Assembly (NCBI GenBank): GCA_047973235.1
Contig: JBKEBP010000048.1
Coordinates: 33,262 to 97,261, forward strand
Length of the DNA stretch: 64,000 bases
Direction of reading: 5' to 3'
Source of the DNA: Aequitasia sp047973235
Lineage (GTDB): Bacteria > Bacillota > Clostridia > Lachnospirales > Lachnospiraceae
A program made the position numbers and the translations under genes. The notes under the pieces were generated by a model. The model ran no database searches. It saw only the letters and a program-made list of their open reading frames with translations, and was not told the origin of the DNA. Positions 45,111-53,335 of the stretch are shown here, one piece after another (within the stretch, counting starts at the first letter, position 1; each line of letters begins with the position of its first letter).

Positions 45111-45758
45111 TTATATATCATTAATTAAATAATTTTCTAGTAAATGGATGTCTTTGATAATAAGATATCCATTTTCTTTTTCAATCAACCCCCTTTTTGT
45201 GAGATTAATAAAGATATTTGAAACAGAGACTCTTGACAACCCGGTTAGATGTGCCATTTCCTGATGTGTAAATTTGATATTCAGCTTGTAATGACCATGA
45301 GTTATTAATATGCCATATTGTTGAATTAGACTTGAAAGTGTGTGATAGACTCTTGAGTTCGAGTCGTCAAAGGACATTTGTGTCAATAACTCGGCTATTA
45401 AACGTGTTTTTATAGAAAATGATTTTAAAAGCGACATACAGAAATCTGCATTGTTATGAATTTCTTTTATAAAGTTTTTCTGTGAAATTAAATATAGTTC
45501 AGTTTTCACGTTTGTAGTAGCAGTGCAGAAGTTTGTAGATTCATCGAGACAAGATAGTTCTCCAAAACAGGTCCCTTTATCGGCGATGTAGATACTTCTT
45601 TTTTTTCCGTTTAATCCGTAAGCATCAAGAACAACTCGACCACTTTTTACTAAAAATACAAAATGTGGTCGCTCAGATTGCCTGTAAATAACGGTATCCT
45701 GTGGGTAAGTTTTCAAGGTGGCATTATTAGTCAAATGTTTCCAGCTGCTATTATCCAT
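45111..45758 (-). CDS. Crp/Fnr-family transcriptional regulator of the BMC operon
   Basis: About 215 residues. A cyclic-nucleotide-binding-like beta barrel (residues 10-120) lacks the FNR Cys cluster, and a C-terminal winged helix shows FTHQEMAHLTGLSRVSVSNIF. It is divergent from the BMC operon and the likely activator of that promoter. The start is unusual. ATG 45813-45815 with an AAGG site is followed directly by TAA, and the frame then reads on through a normal-looking N-terminus (ISELLSPWLTMDNSSW) to ATG 45758. TTG 45764 is another option. Neither internal start has a strong ribosome-binding site. Confidence 0.8.
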   Translation of the reverse strand: MDNSSWKHLTNNATLKTYPQDTVIYRQSERPHFVFLVKSGRVVLDAYGLNGKKRSIYIADKGTCFGELSCLDESTNFCTATTNVKTELYLISQKNFIKEIHNNADFCMSLLKSFSIKTRLIAELLTQMSFDDSNSRVYHTLSSLIQQYGILITHGHYKLNIKFTHQEMAHLTGLSRVSVSNIFINLTKRGLIEKENGYLIIKDIHLLENYLINDI

Positions 45759-45809
45759 AGTCAACCAAGGTGATAAAAGTTCAGAAATTTCACATCCATC
45801 TCGCTTATT

Positions 45810-45815
45810 TTACAT
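45810..45815 (-). other. Start-stop (ATG TAA) at the expected start of the Crp/Fnr gene
   Basis: Read on the minus strand, ATG at 45815-45813 is followed at once by TAA at 45812-45810. It is in frame with the regulator, and AAAGGATGTAAGG lies upstream. It may be a nonsense mutation at codon 2 or a minimal upstream reading frame that modulates translation. Confidence 0.75.
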
Positions 45816-45901
45816 AAGACCTTACATCCTTTCAAAAATAATAGCACAAATAGTCTGAAATAAAAGAAATAATTGTGTTAGTTCAAAGTTTAATATGTAT
45901 T

Positions 45902-45917
45902 TGTAAAGCAGTTTACA
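45902..45917. promoter_or_regulatory. Crp/Fnr-type operator of the BMC operon
   Basis: TGTAAA-GCAG-TTTACA is a perfect palindrome matching the TGTNA-N6-TNACA pattern of Crp/Fnr sites. Its centre (45909.5) is about 41 bases before the start predicted from the -10 at 45938-45943, the class-II activator position. Confidence 0.75.
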
Positions 45918-45947
45918 GACAATTATACCATTGTAAGTATAATTGTC
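45918..45947. promoter_or_regulatory. 11-bp inverted repeat enclosing the BMC operon -10 element
   Basis: GACAATTATAC (45918-45928) and GTATAATTGTC (45937-45947) are perfect inverted repeats with an 8-base spacer. The right arm contains TATAAT (45938-45943). No good -35 is present at 17 bases. It looks like a second regulator site or a promoter palindrome; if transcribed, it would not form part of the main leader. Confidence 0.7.
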
Positions 45948-45979
45948 AATAAGGAAAATATTAAATAGGAGGACGACAT

Positions 45980-46270
45980 ATGAATTCATATGGGTTAATT
46001 GAAACAAAAGGGTTTGTTGCAAATATTGAGGCGACAGATGCAATGGTAAAGGCTGCAAATGTTGAGGTGGTTGGAACAGCTGAAATAGGCGGGGGATATA
46101 TTACAGTTGTTATTAAAGGTGATGTAGGAGCAGTAAAGGCAGCGGTAGATGCCGGTGCAGCAGCGGCGCAGCAAATAGGCGAGCTTATTAGTGTACATGT
46201 AATACCACGGCCAAGTGTAGGGATGATGGAACTTTTTATCAAAGCAGAACCGGAAGCAGCGAAAAAATAA
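45980..46270 (+). CDS. BMC-H microcompartment shell protein (PduA/EutM type)
   Basis: A 96-residue single BMC domain that forms hexamers tiling the flat faces of a microcompartment. The family text is clear: YGLIETKGFVANIEATDAMVKAAN, a pore loop IGGGYITVVIKGDVGAVKAAV, and ISVHVIPRPS. The pore GGG differs from the GSG of PduA and could change what passes. A strong TAGGAGGACG site precedes the ATG. It is the first gene of the BMC operon. A second BMC-H follows at 48039. Confidence 0.96.
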   Translation: MNSYGLIETKGFVANIEATDAMVKAANVEVVGTAEIGGGYITVVIKGDVGAVKAAVDAGAAAAQQIGELISVHVIPRPSVGMMELFIKAEPEAAKK

Positions 46271-46303
46271 TGACCATGATTCAGTAAGGAGGGAATATAA
46301 AAC

Positions 46304-47758
46304 GTGAGAAAATTTTACACAGCATCAGATGTAAAAATGCAAGCCTCGGCGGGAAATTCAATAATTGTAATTAAAAAAGAGGATGTCATTACATCGGTTG
46401 CAACAGAAGAAGCTGAACGACGAGGAATAAAATTTGTAATTGAGTCAGATATTCAACCGGAAATCATATATAAGAGTGAGCCCGAAAAAAAATATGATTT
46501 TAAGCCATATATCGCGCCACAGCCTGAGGTATTGGTTACAAATACAAATGAGAATAAGAACACGTATCCTGAAGTAATTTCTGAACCATACAGGAAATTA
46601 CTTAGTGAGTCCGAGGTTGATGAATGGAGAAAAGAATTTCCAATATTAAGTGAAGTGGCTCATTTGGGAAACTGCTCTCAAAGTGCCCAATCCAAAAGAG
46701 TGCTGTCTAGTATTAACAAGTATATTGATAACTGGGGTGGAGTAGGAATGGATTGGGATTCATGGGTAGCGGAGGTTGAATTAGCGAAGGCGGAATTCGC
46801 AAAGTTAATTAATGCATCACCTGATGAAATCGCAGTAGCATCCTCAGTTTCGGACTTAGTAAGCTCGATAGCTAGCGCACTTGATTTTAGCGGAAAAAGG
46901 AAGAAGATTGTAACTACTGATATGGAGTTCCCTACAGTAGATTATGTATGGCTTGCAAATCAGAAAAACGGGGCAAAAGTAGATTTTATACCCGTTAATG
47001 ACAATCATGAAATAGATATAAACGAATATGAAAGAGTAATAGATGAGGAGACGCTTCTTACTTCTATCGCTGAAGTATACTATTTGAATGGATTCAAGCA
47101 GGATATAAGAGCGATAACAGACATTGCTCATCGTAAAGGTTCATTGATACTTGTAGATGCTTATCAAAGTCTCGGAACAGAACCTGTTGATGTAAAGGAA
47201 ATGAATATAGATATTCTGGTATCGGGATGTCTCAAATACTTATTTGGAATACCCGGAATTGCCTTTATGTATGTTAATAAGCGATTAGTTCAAGAATTAA
47301 AGCCGGCTTTAACGGGATGGTTCGGACAAGCAAACCCATTCCTTTTCCAAACAAGATATCTTGAGTGGTCTGAAAAGGCAAGTAGATTTGATACGGGAAC
47401 ACCGCCGGTTCTAAATGCATATGCAGTTAAGGCTGGTCTTGAAATAATAAATGAAGTATCGGTTCCTAAAATAAAAGACCGTATTGATATGCTAAGCGCT
47501 TATGCTCTTGAAGGAGTTAAGAAAAGAGGGCTACGTACAATTAGTCCTTTCGAGGTTAGGAAAAAAGGCGGAACAACAGCTATAGTTTGTGGAGATATTA
47601 TCGACTCACATACAATGGAGCAGGAACTGAGAAAGAGAAATGTTATTGGGTCAGGAAGAGGAGAAGTAATCCGTATTGCGCCACATTTCTATACAAAACC
47701 GCAGGAAATTGATTATGCACTGGATTGCATAAAGGAGATCCTTGAGGGAGGTAGGTAA
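46304..47758 (+). CDS. PLP-dependent class V aminotransferase-fold enzyme with BMC-type N-terminal extension
   Basis: 484 residues from GTG 46304 (AAGGAGGGAATAT upstream). Residues 1-47 (KFYTASDVKMQASAGNSI... then VITSVATEEAERRGI) match a short module seen at the ends of several microcompartment-encoded enzymes and are probably for packaging. A linker (48-95) leads to a fold-type I PLP core: Asp285 and Gln288 in VDAYQ, the cofactor Lys311 in SGCLKYLFG, then GIPGIAFMYV. Relatives include isopenicillin-N epimerase-like, kynureninase-like and cysteine desulfurase-like enzymes. The reaction is not predictable from sequence; transamination or lyase chemistry on an opened ring product is plausible. 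Confidence 0.88.
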   Translation: MRKFYTASDVKMQASAGNSIIVIKKEDVITSVATEEAERRGIKFVIESDIQPEIIYKSEPEKKYDFKPYIAPQPEVLVTNTNENKNTYPEVISEPYRKLLSESEVDEWRKEFPILSEVAHLGNCSQSAQSKRVLSSINKYIDNWGGVGMDWDSWVAEVELAKAEFAKLINASPDEIAVASSVSDLVSSIASALDFSGKRKKIVTTDMEFPTVDYVWLANQKNGAKVDFIPVNDNHEIDINEYERVIDEETLLTSIAEVYYLNGFKQDIRAITDIAHRKGSLILVDAYQSLGTEPVDVKEMNIDILVSGCLKYLFGIPGIAFMYVNKRLVQELKPALTGWFGQANPFLFQTRYLEWSEKASRFDTGTPPVLNAYAVKAGLEIINEVSVPKIKDRIDMLSAYALEGVKKRGLRTISPFEVRKKGGTTAIVCGDIIDSHTMEQELRKRNVIGSGRGEVIRIAPHFYTKPQEIDYALDCIKEILEGGR

Positions 47759-47762
47759 TTGG

Positions 47763-48023
47763 ATGTATATCTGCAAAATACAAGGTAAATGTATATCAAC
47801 TATAAAGCACAATAATATGTTGGGAAATTCACTTTTAACTATGCAGCGCCTTGACAAATCAGGGAAGCCTACAGGAGAAATACTTGTTGCAGCAGATACA
47901 CTTAGCTGTAGTAAGGGAGAAATTGTATTAGTAACAAGAGGACAAGCTGCAAGAATAATATTAGGTGAAAAATGTCCTATTGATTTAGCAATAGTTGGAA
48001 TAGTCGATACATATGAATTTTAA
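47763..48023 (+). CDS. BMC-P shell vertex protein (EutN/CcmL family)
   Basis: 86 residues from ATG 47763 with GGGAGGTAATT upstream. The EutN/CcmL fold is recognisable from MYICKIQGKCISTIKHNN, LLTMQRLD...GEILVAADTL and GEIVLVTRGQAARIIL. Pentamers cap the vertices of the polyhedral shell. A single BMC-P gene is present, the minimum for a closed compartment. It lies between the PLP enzyme and the second BMC-H. Confidence 0.95.
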   Translation: MYICKIQGKCISTIKHNNMLGNSLLTMQRLDKSGKPTGEILVAADTLSCSKGEIVLVTRGQAARIILGEKCPIDLAIVGIVDTYEF

Positions 48024-48038
48024 AAATTGGAGGTCAGT

Positions 48039-48305
48039 ATGAAATCAAAGGGATTTATTGAAACGCAAGGATTAGTAGCAGCAATAGAGGCTGCAGATGC
48101 AATGTTAAAAGCTGCAAATGTGAATTTTGTTGGTAAAAAGTATATAGGTGCAGGGCTAGTCACAGTAATAATTGAAGGAGATGTAGGTGCTGTTAAGGCC
48201 GCTGTAGATGCAGGGGTTAGTGCGGCATCTAAGGTTGGAGAAGTTAAAAGTATCCACGTTATTGCGAGACCTGATGCAGGTTTGGAAGAAATACTTAATC
48301 GATAA
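48039..48305 (+). CDS. Second BMC-H microcompartment shell protein
   Basis: 88 residues from ATG 48039 (TTGGAGGTCAGT upstream). A single BMC domain: KGFIETQGLVAAIEAADAMLKAAN, pore loop IGAGLVTVIIEGDVGAVKAAV, IHVIARPDAGLEEIL. It is clearly a paralogue of the protein at 45980, but the pore loop (IGAGLV against IGGGYI) differs, so the two hexamers probably have different selectivity. Confidence 0.95.
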   Translation: MKSKGFIETQGLVAAIEAADAMLKAANVNFVGKKYIGAGLVTVIIEGDVGAVKAAVDAGVSAASKVGEVKSIHVIARPDAGLEEILNR

Positions 48306-48322
48306 GTTAAGAGGGATACTTT

Positions 48323-48949
48323 ATGAAGGAGAATATTGAGTTAAGAACCTATGTGTTCGTTGATAATATGCAACCCCAATATGCAGCGATTACAGGAACG
48401 GTTACCAAGGGGGATATACCACTTGCCGGCATGAGCGAGTTATATATAGAAATGTCACCGGGAAGTAAGGTGTATGAACTTCTTAATATAGCATTGAAAG
48501 AATCAAACGCAAAACCTGCTTTTCAGATTGTAGAGCGTGAATATGGAGAGATTGAACTACATTCATACTGCCCGGATGAACTAAAGCAAGCAGGCGAAGC
48601 AATTTTACGCTTTTGCAATCTAAGTATAAGTAATCGAATAAAACCACAGCTTGTATCAGAACAGATTATCTCAAACGTGAACCCGTATCAGTCACAGCTT
48701 ATTAACAGAGATGGAAGACTCGGTTCTATACTTGTTCCGGGGGAGACATTATTTATCATGGAAGTGGAACCGGCAGCATACATAGCGTTAGCAGTGAATG
48801 AAGCTGAAAAAAGCGGTGACGTTAAAGTTATTTCATTCGACCCTGTAGGGCGATTTGGACGATTGTATGTATCAGGAACGGAATCTGAGGTTAGAAGTGC
48901 AAGACAAGCGGCAATAGATGCAATTAGTGATTTGGAGGGGAGGGCATAG
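48323..48949 (+). CDS. BMC-T tandem-domain shell protein
   Basis: 208 residues with two BMC folds. The first spans about 35-105 (MSELYIEMSPGSKVYELLNIALKE, IELHSYCPDELKQAGEAIL). The second spans about 135-205 (LFIMEVEPAAYIALAVNEAEKSGDVKVISFDPVGRFGRLYVSG). Such pseudohexameric trimers often have gated pores for larger metabolites or cofactors. The first domain is divergent. With two BMC-H and one BMC-P, it completes a full shell set. Confidence 0.85.
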   Translation: MKENIELRTYVFVDNMQPQYAAITGTVTKGDIPLAGMSELYIEMSPGSKVYELLNIALKESNAKPAFQIVEREYGEIELHSYCPDELKQAGEAILRFCNLSISNRIKPQLVSEQIISNVNPYQSQLINRDGRLGSILVPGETLFIMEVEPAAYIALAVNEAEKSGDVKVISFDPVGRFGRLYVSGTESEVRSARQAAIDAISDLEGRA

Positions 48950-48952
48950 ATA

Positions 48953-50392
48953 GTGACAGATGATATTTATGCAAATTATATCAAAGGAATAGATAAATCC
49001 ATAGCATCCCCTGAAAAAGTAATAACTAGAGAATCAATACCAAAGGTGGATTTAATCATTGAAAATGGCAATGTAATTATTCCGGATCAAGGTATCTTAA
49101 AAACAAATGTCTACGTTAAGGATGGAAGAGTATATGCACTAGGTAATATGCCGGACATTGGTGCGAAAAAGACAATAAATGCAGTTGGAAAGTATGTATG
49201 CCCGGGAATAATAGACCCCCATGTTCATCTAGGTATGTTCGCCGATTTAGAAATGGATATGAATTCAGAAACGAAGGCAGCATTGGTTGGAGGTGTAACT
49301 ACGACAGGTGTTTTTATTGGAGGAGATAACTCGCACTTTAAAACAATAGATAAATACAAAGAAGCTATCGATAATAACGCATATACGGATATATTACCGC
49401 ATCTTGTTATCGGAACCAATGAGCAAAAAAACGAAATGAGAGAATATGCATATTCATTAGGAATAACATCATTCAAAATATATATGAATGGGATTCCCGA
49501 GATAACTAATAGTGTAACGGATGACTTTATATTAGATGTATTTGAACAAATAAAAGTAATTGATAAAAATGCAATTGTTTGTTGTCATACTGAAAATAAC
49601 CACATAGTATCACGAGCAGTGAATGTAATGAAAAAGTTATATGCAAAAGATATGACTATTGATAAATGGGCTGATACGCACCCGGCTATGGCAGAGGTTG
49701 AAGCGATAAATCGCATTGCTTATTTAGCAGAATTAAGTAAAACACCTGTATATCTGGTCCATATTTCCTCAAAAGAAGGAATTGAAAGATTAAGACAGAT
49801 AAAGCCATTCAATAAGTATATAAATGTAGAGACAACAAGTCCATACTTAGGCGTGTGCGACAAAGATTGCAAAGATGCTAAGTTTAAGATGGAGCCTCCA
49901 ATTAGAAAGCGAGAAGATCAAAATGCACTTTGGAGTGCTTTAGATGACGGAGTTATTGACACTATAGGAACAGATAATGTTTGCGAAACACTTAAGGAGA
50001 AGAGGTTCGGTGAGAACTTTTGGGATGTAGTTCCTGGGTATTCGGTAATTGAATCTCATCTGGCGGTAACACTTACGGAAGGTGTTGTAAAAAGAAACAA
50101 AAGCATAGAAAAAGTAATAAAGTGTATGACTAAAAAGCCTGCTGAGTTATTCGGTATTTATCCAAAGAAGGGCACTATTTTGCCGGGAAGTGATGCAGAT
50201 ATTGTGTTATTTGATATAAAAAAATCCGACATAATTGAGCCGTCTAAACAGGTGTCGAGAACGGACTTCTCGATATACGAAGGAATGGAAGTATTTGGTT
50301 CGTCGTGTATGACAATAAAAGAAGGAAAAGTTGTTGTTCAAAATGGTATCGTATTGGAATCCGGTAGAACGGGAAAAATGCTTACAAGATAG
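48953..50392 (+). CDS. Hydantoinase/dihydropyrimidinase-family amidohydrolase
   Basis: 479 residues from GTG 48953 (GGAGGGGAGGG upstream). All metal-centre residues of the family are visible: His90 and His92 (DPHVHLG), Lys175 (SFKIYMNG, carbamylated in relatives), His212 (CCHTEN), His270 (LVHISS) and Asp341 (GTDN). It should open a cyclic ureide or amide such as a hydantoin, dihydropyrimidine or allantoin. The N-terminus carries about 33 extra residues (including IYANYIKGIDKSIASPEK) before the domain, a candidate packaging helix. It lies between shell genes and the oxidoreductase genes, and is the best candidate for the entry enzyme of the BMC pathway. Confidence 0.9.
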   Translation: MTDDIYANYIKGIDKSIASPEKVITRESIPKVDLIIENGNVIIPDQGILKTNVYVKDGRVYALGNMPDIGAKKTINAVGKYVCPGIIDPHVHLGMFADLEMDMNSETKAALVGGVTTTGVFIGGDNSHFKTIDKYKEAIDNNAYTDILPHLVIGTNEQKNEMREYAYSLGITSFKIYMNGIPEITNSVTDDFILDVFEQIKVIDKNAIVCCHTENNHIVSRAVNVMKKLYAKDMTIDKWADTHPAMAEVEAINRIAYLAELSKTPVYLVHISSKEGIERLRQIKPFNKYINVETTSPYLGVCDKDCKDAKFKMEPPIRKREDQNALWSALDDGVIDTIGTDNVCETLKEKRFGENFWDVVPGYSVIESHLAVTLTEGVVKRNKSIEKVIKCMTKKPAELFGIYPKKGTILPGSDADIVLFDIKKSDIIEPSKQVSRTDFSIYEGMEVFGSSCMTIKEGKVVVQNGIVLESGRTGKMLTR

Positions 50393-50403
50393 GAGGAATT
50401 TAG

Positions 50404-50946
50404 TTGAAAGAAATAAGAATTCACGGAAGAGGTGGAATGGGTGCAGTAAAGGCCGCTGAGGCATTGGTTTATGCAGCAGTAATGGAAGGCAAGTTCGGAA
50501 ATTCAATTCCATTTTTTGGATTTGAACGTCAAGGTGCACCGGTTACAGCATTTGTGCGCATAAGTGATACTCCAATTAGACCTAAGAACAGAGTTTATCA
50601 TCCGGATATCATCATAGTTTTGGATCCGACTATTGCACATGCAGTTAATGTCTATGATGGTGTAAAGGAAAATGGTGTAATGATTTTAAATACATCACAG
50701 GAGCAAAGCGATATTGCATTACATGAAAACATCAGTACTCTTGGTACACTTGATGCAACGGGTATTGCTCTTGATGTAATCGGAAGACCTATAACTAATA
50801 CAGTTATGTTAGGTGCATTCTGTAAGGTTACCGGACTTGTTTCGGTAGATGAAGTAGGAAAAAAGGTTGAGGAACTTTGGGGCGAAAAGAATAAAATTGC
50901 ACTTCAAAGAGGGTATGAAGCTGTTGAAGTAAACATTTTGAAATAG
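50404..50946 (+). CDS. 2-oxoacid:ferredoxin oxidoreductase, gamma subunit
   Basis: 180 residues from TTG 50404 with AGGAGGA upstream. Family text: EIRIHGRGGMGAVKAAEALVYA, PFFGFERQGAPVTAFVRIS, IIIVLDPTIAHAV. It binds the CoA/TPP interface in Por/Vor-type enzymes. Followed by delta, alpha and beta genes in the standard order of four-subunit enzymes. The substrate 2-oxoacid (pyruvate, branched-chain, aryl, glyoxylate or other) cannot be decided from sequence. Confidence 0.93.
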   Translation: MKEIRIHGRGGMGAVKAAEALVYAAVMEGKFGNSIPFFGFERQGAPVTAFVRISDTPIRPKNRVYHPDIIIVLDPTIAHAVNVYDGVKENGVMILNTSQEQSDIALHENISTLGTLDATGIALDVIGRPITNTVMLGAFCKVTGLVSVDEVGKKVEELWGEKNKIALQRGYEAVEVNILK

Positions 50947-50962
50947 AAGTGGGGGAATATAG

Positions 50963-51229
50963 ATGGAACTAAAAAGTAAGTACATTCTTCCGGTTGGAGC
51001 AGATGGTATACATGTTCTAAATACAGGAGATTGGCGTACAAAGAGACCGGTAATTAATCAAGAAACTTGTATAAAGTGCGGAACCTGCCTTTTATACTGC
51101 CCGGTTAACTCAATAAGTAAAGAAAATGATGAATTTGTAGTCAACTATGATTACTGTAAAGGATGCGGTATTTGTGCGCATGAGTGCCCAAAGGATTCTA
51201 TAACCATGGTTGCTGAGAAAGGGGAATGA
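50963..51229 (+). CDS. 2-oxoacid:ferredoxin oxidoreductase, delta (ferredoxin-like) subunit
   Basis: 88 residues with two 4Fe-4S motifs, CIKCGTCLLYCP and CKGCGICAHECP, typical of Por/Vor delta subunits that pass electrons to soluble ferredoxin. The stop TGA is followed after one base by the alpha start. Confidence 0.95.
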   Translation: MELKSKYILPVGADGIHVLNTGDWRTKRPVINQETCIKCGTCLLYCPVNSISKENDEFVVNYDYCKGCGICAHECPKDSITMVAEKGE

Positions 51230-51230
51230 T

Positions 51231-52412
51231 ATGCAGAGAAAAGATGTTATTAATGGAAATATGGCAGCTGCAATTGGAGCAGCATTATCTTGTCCTGATG
51301 TAATAGCGGCATATCCTATTACGCCTCAAACTCCGGTAGTAGAATATCTTACTCAGTTTGCAGCTGATGGAGATATTGACGCAGCTATGAGTGAGGTGGA
51401 ATCAGAACTTTCAGCAATGAGTGTTGTTACCGGGGCCTCTCTTGCAGGAGCAAGAACATTTACAGCATCAGCATCTCAGGGGTTAGCGTTAATGTATGAA
51501 CCATACTTTAGAGCATCAACTCTTAGACTGCCAATTGTCATGGCAGTCGTAAATAGAGAAATGATTTCGCCACAGAGTGTCTGGGGTGGTCAGCAGGATT
51601 CTATGAGTGTAAGAGATGCAGGGTGGCTTCAAATTTATGCTGAGGATAACCAGGAAATATTGGATTTAGTTATTCAAGCATTCAAAATAGCTGAGGATAA
51701 AAGGGTTTTACTCCCGATTAATATATGTTATGACGGATTCTACTTGTCTCATATGACAGAGAAAGTGTTGATTCCTGAAAAGGAAAAGGTAAAGAGTCTG
51801 TTAGGTAAATATGAACCAAATCATGTTATCTTAGACCCGAAAACACCTATGGCAGTTGACCCTCTAACGAATGGTGAATTACTGATGGAGTACAGATATC
51901 GTCATTTAAAGGCTCAACAGGAGTCACTCGAAGTACTTGATGAGGTTGATGAAGAATTTAATAAACTATTCGGGAGAAAATACGGAGGAGCAATTGAAGA
52001 ATATCGTATGGAAGATGCAGAGTATGCAGTCATTACAACGGGATCAATGTCGGGTGCAGCTAAAGATATGGTTGATGAGAAGCGAAAAGAAGGAATAAAA
52101 GTTGGCGTTGTTAGAATGCGTATGATACGTCCTTTCCCCAAAAAAAGAATTATAAACGCACTATCAAATGTAAAAGCCTTTGGAGTAATTGATAAAAACG
52201 TTTCTTTTGGATGTGATACCGGTATTGTATATCAGGAGGTACGAGCAGCCTTATACGGAGAAAAAGGGGTGCCCTCAGTGCCGGTTATCGGTGGTCTGGG
52301 AGGAGAGGATATCTCGCTTTCTATGGTTTCAAAAGTTATAGATGAAATTATTAGATCTGCTGAGAGTAAAAGAGATAGCGATACAATGTGGTTGATGACG
52401 AGGGAGGAGTAA
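51231..52412 (+). CDS. 2-oxoacid:ferredoxin oxidoreductase, alpha subunit
   Basis: 393 residues from ATG 51231 (GGGGAATGAT upstream). The YPITPQTPVVEYL motif, SEVESELSAMSVVTGASLAGARTFTASASQGLALM and the PRVWGGQQDS-like substrate loop (QSVWGGQQDSMSVRD) identify the pyrimidine-domain subunit of the TPP enzyme. Complex I-like ferredoxin reduction would generate low-potential electrons. It shares strong context with delta and beta. Confidence 0.94.
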   Translation: MQRKDVINGNMAAAIGAALSCPDVIAAYPITPQTPVVEYLTQFAADGDIDAAMSEVESELSAMSVVTGASLAGARTFTASASQGLALMYEPYFRASTLRLPIVMAVVNREMISPQSVWGGQQDSMSVRDAGWLQIYAEDNQEILDLVIQAFKIAEDKRVLLPINICYDGFYLSHMTEKVLIPEKEKVKSLLGKYEPNHVILDPKTPMAVDPLTNGELLMEYRYRHLKAQQESLEVLDEVDEEFNKLFGRKYGGAIEEYRMEDAEYAVITTGSMSGAAKDMVDEKRKEGIKVGVVRMRMIRPFPKKRIINALSNVKAFGVIDKNVSFGCDTGIVYQEVRAALYGEKGVPSVPVIGGLGGEDISLSMVSKVIDEIIRSAESKRDSDTMWLMTREE

Positions 52413-52418
52413 GTGAGA

Positions 52419-53321
52419 ATGAATACAGTAGATAAGCTAAATGTAGCAAAGGATATGATTTCTCCGGGAATTTCTGCGTGTGTAGGATGTAACGTGGAGC
52501 TTACACTTCGAACTTGTATGAAAGTACTAGGAGAAAACACAATTTTAGCAGTACCTCCCGGTTGCATGGGTGGTGTTGGAGTAGTTGGATGGGATACTGA
52601 ATCGGGCTCTAAGACACCTGTTTTCTTCCCTCTTTTAGATAATGTTGCATCAATGTTATCCGGTATCAAATTACATTATGAAAGACAAGGACGAGATGTT
52701 AATGTAGTTGCTTTTGCAGGAGATGGAGCTTCCACAGATGCAGGGATGCAGTGTCTATCAGGTGCGGCTGAAAGAGGTGATAAACTTATATATATATGCT
52801 ATGACAATGAAGGGTATATGAATACAGGATATCAGCGAAGCAGTGCAACAACAAAATATTCATGGACAACAACAACTCCTGTAGGCGAAAAGGCACATGG
52901 TAAAAAGCAACATAAAAAGGATTTTCCATTAATAATGGCTATGCATGATATCCCATATATGGCAACTTGTTCACCCGCATTTATCCCGGATATGGTAAAG
53001 AAATTGGAAAAAGCTATTGAATACTCAAAAACAGGGTTAGCGTATCTCCACATATATAATCCGTGTTTAACCGGCTGGGGAATCAAAACAGATGAAAGCA
53101 TAGAGGTTTCAAGAGTAGCGGTGGAATCCAACTTCTTTCCCTTATATGAGGTGGAAAATTCCAAATATACAATTAATAAAAGATATAAGGATCCTAAGAC
53201 GGTACGTCAATATTTAAGATATATGAAAAAATTCAAACATCTTAATGATGCTGAAATAGAAGAGGTACAACAGTTGGTTAACAATAAGTGGAAGCGCCTT
53301 GAGCAGCTTGCCTTACTGTAA
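52419..53321 (+). CDS. 2-oxoacid:ferredoxin oxidoreductase, beta subunit
   Basis: 300 residues. ATG 52419 lies nine bases after AGGGAGGAG; GTG 52413 is too close. The TPP-binding motif reads FAGDGASTDAG... to CYDNEGYMNTG, and Cys in GISACVGCNVEL ligate an Fe-S cluster (CxxC). The C-terminal YLRYMKKFKHLNDAEIEEVQ is usual. It completes the enzyme that converts a 2-oxoacid to acyl-CoA and CO2. Confidence 0.94.
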   Translation: MNTVDKLNVAKDMISPGISACVGCNVELTLRTCMKVLGENTILAVPPGCMGGVGVVGWDTESGSKTPVFFPLLDNVASMLSGIKLHYERQGRDVNVVAFAGDGASTDAGMQCLSGAAERGDKLIYICYDNEGYMNTGYQRSSATTKYSWTTTTPVGEKAHGKKQHKKDFPLIMAMHDIPYMATCSPAFIPDMVKKLEKAIEYSKTGLAYLHIYNPCLTGWGIKTDESIEVSRVAVESNFFPLYEVENSKYTINKRYKDPKTVRQYLRYMKKFKHLNDAEIEEVQQLVNNKWKRLEQLALL

Positions 53322-53335
53322 GAAGGGAGATGTAA

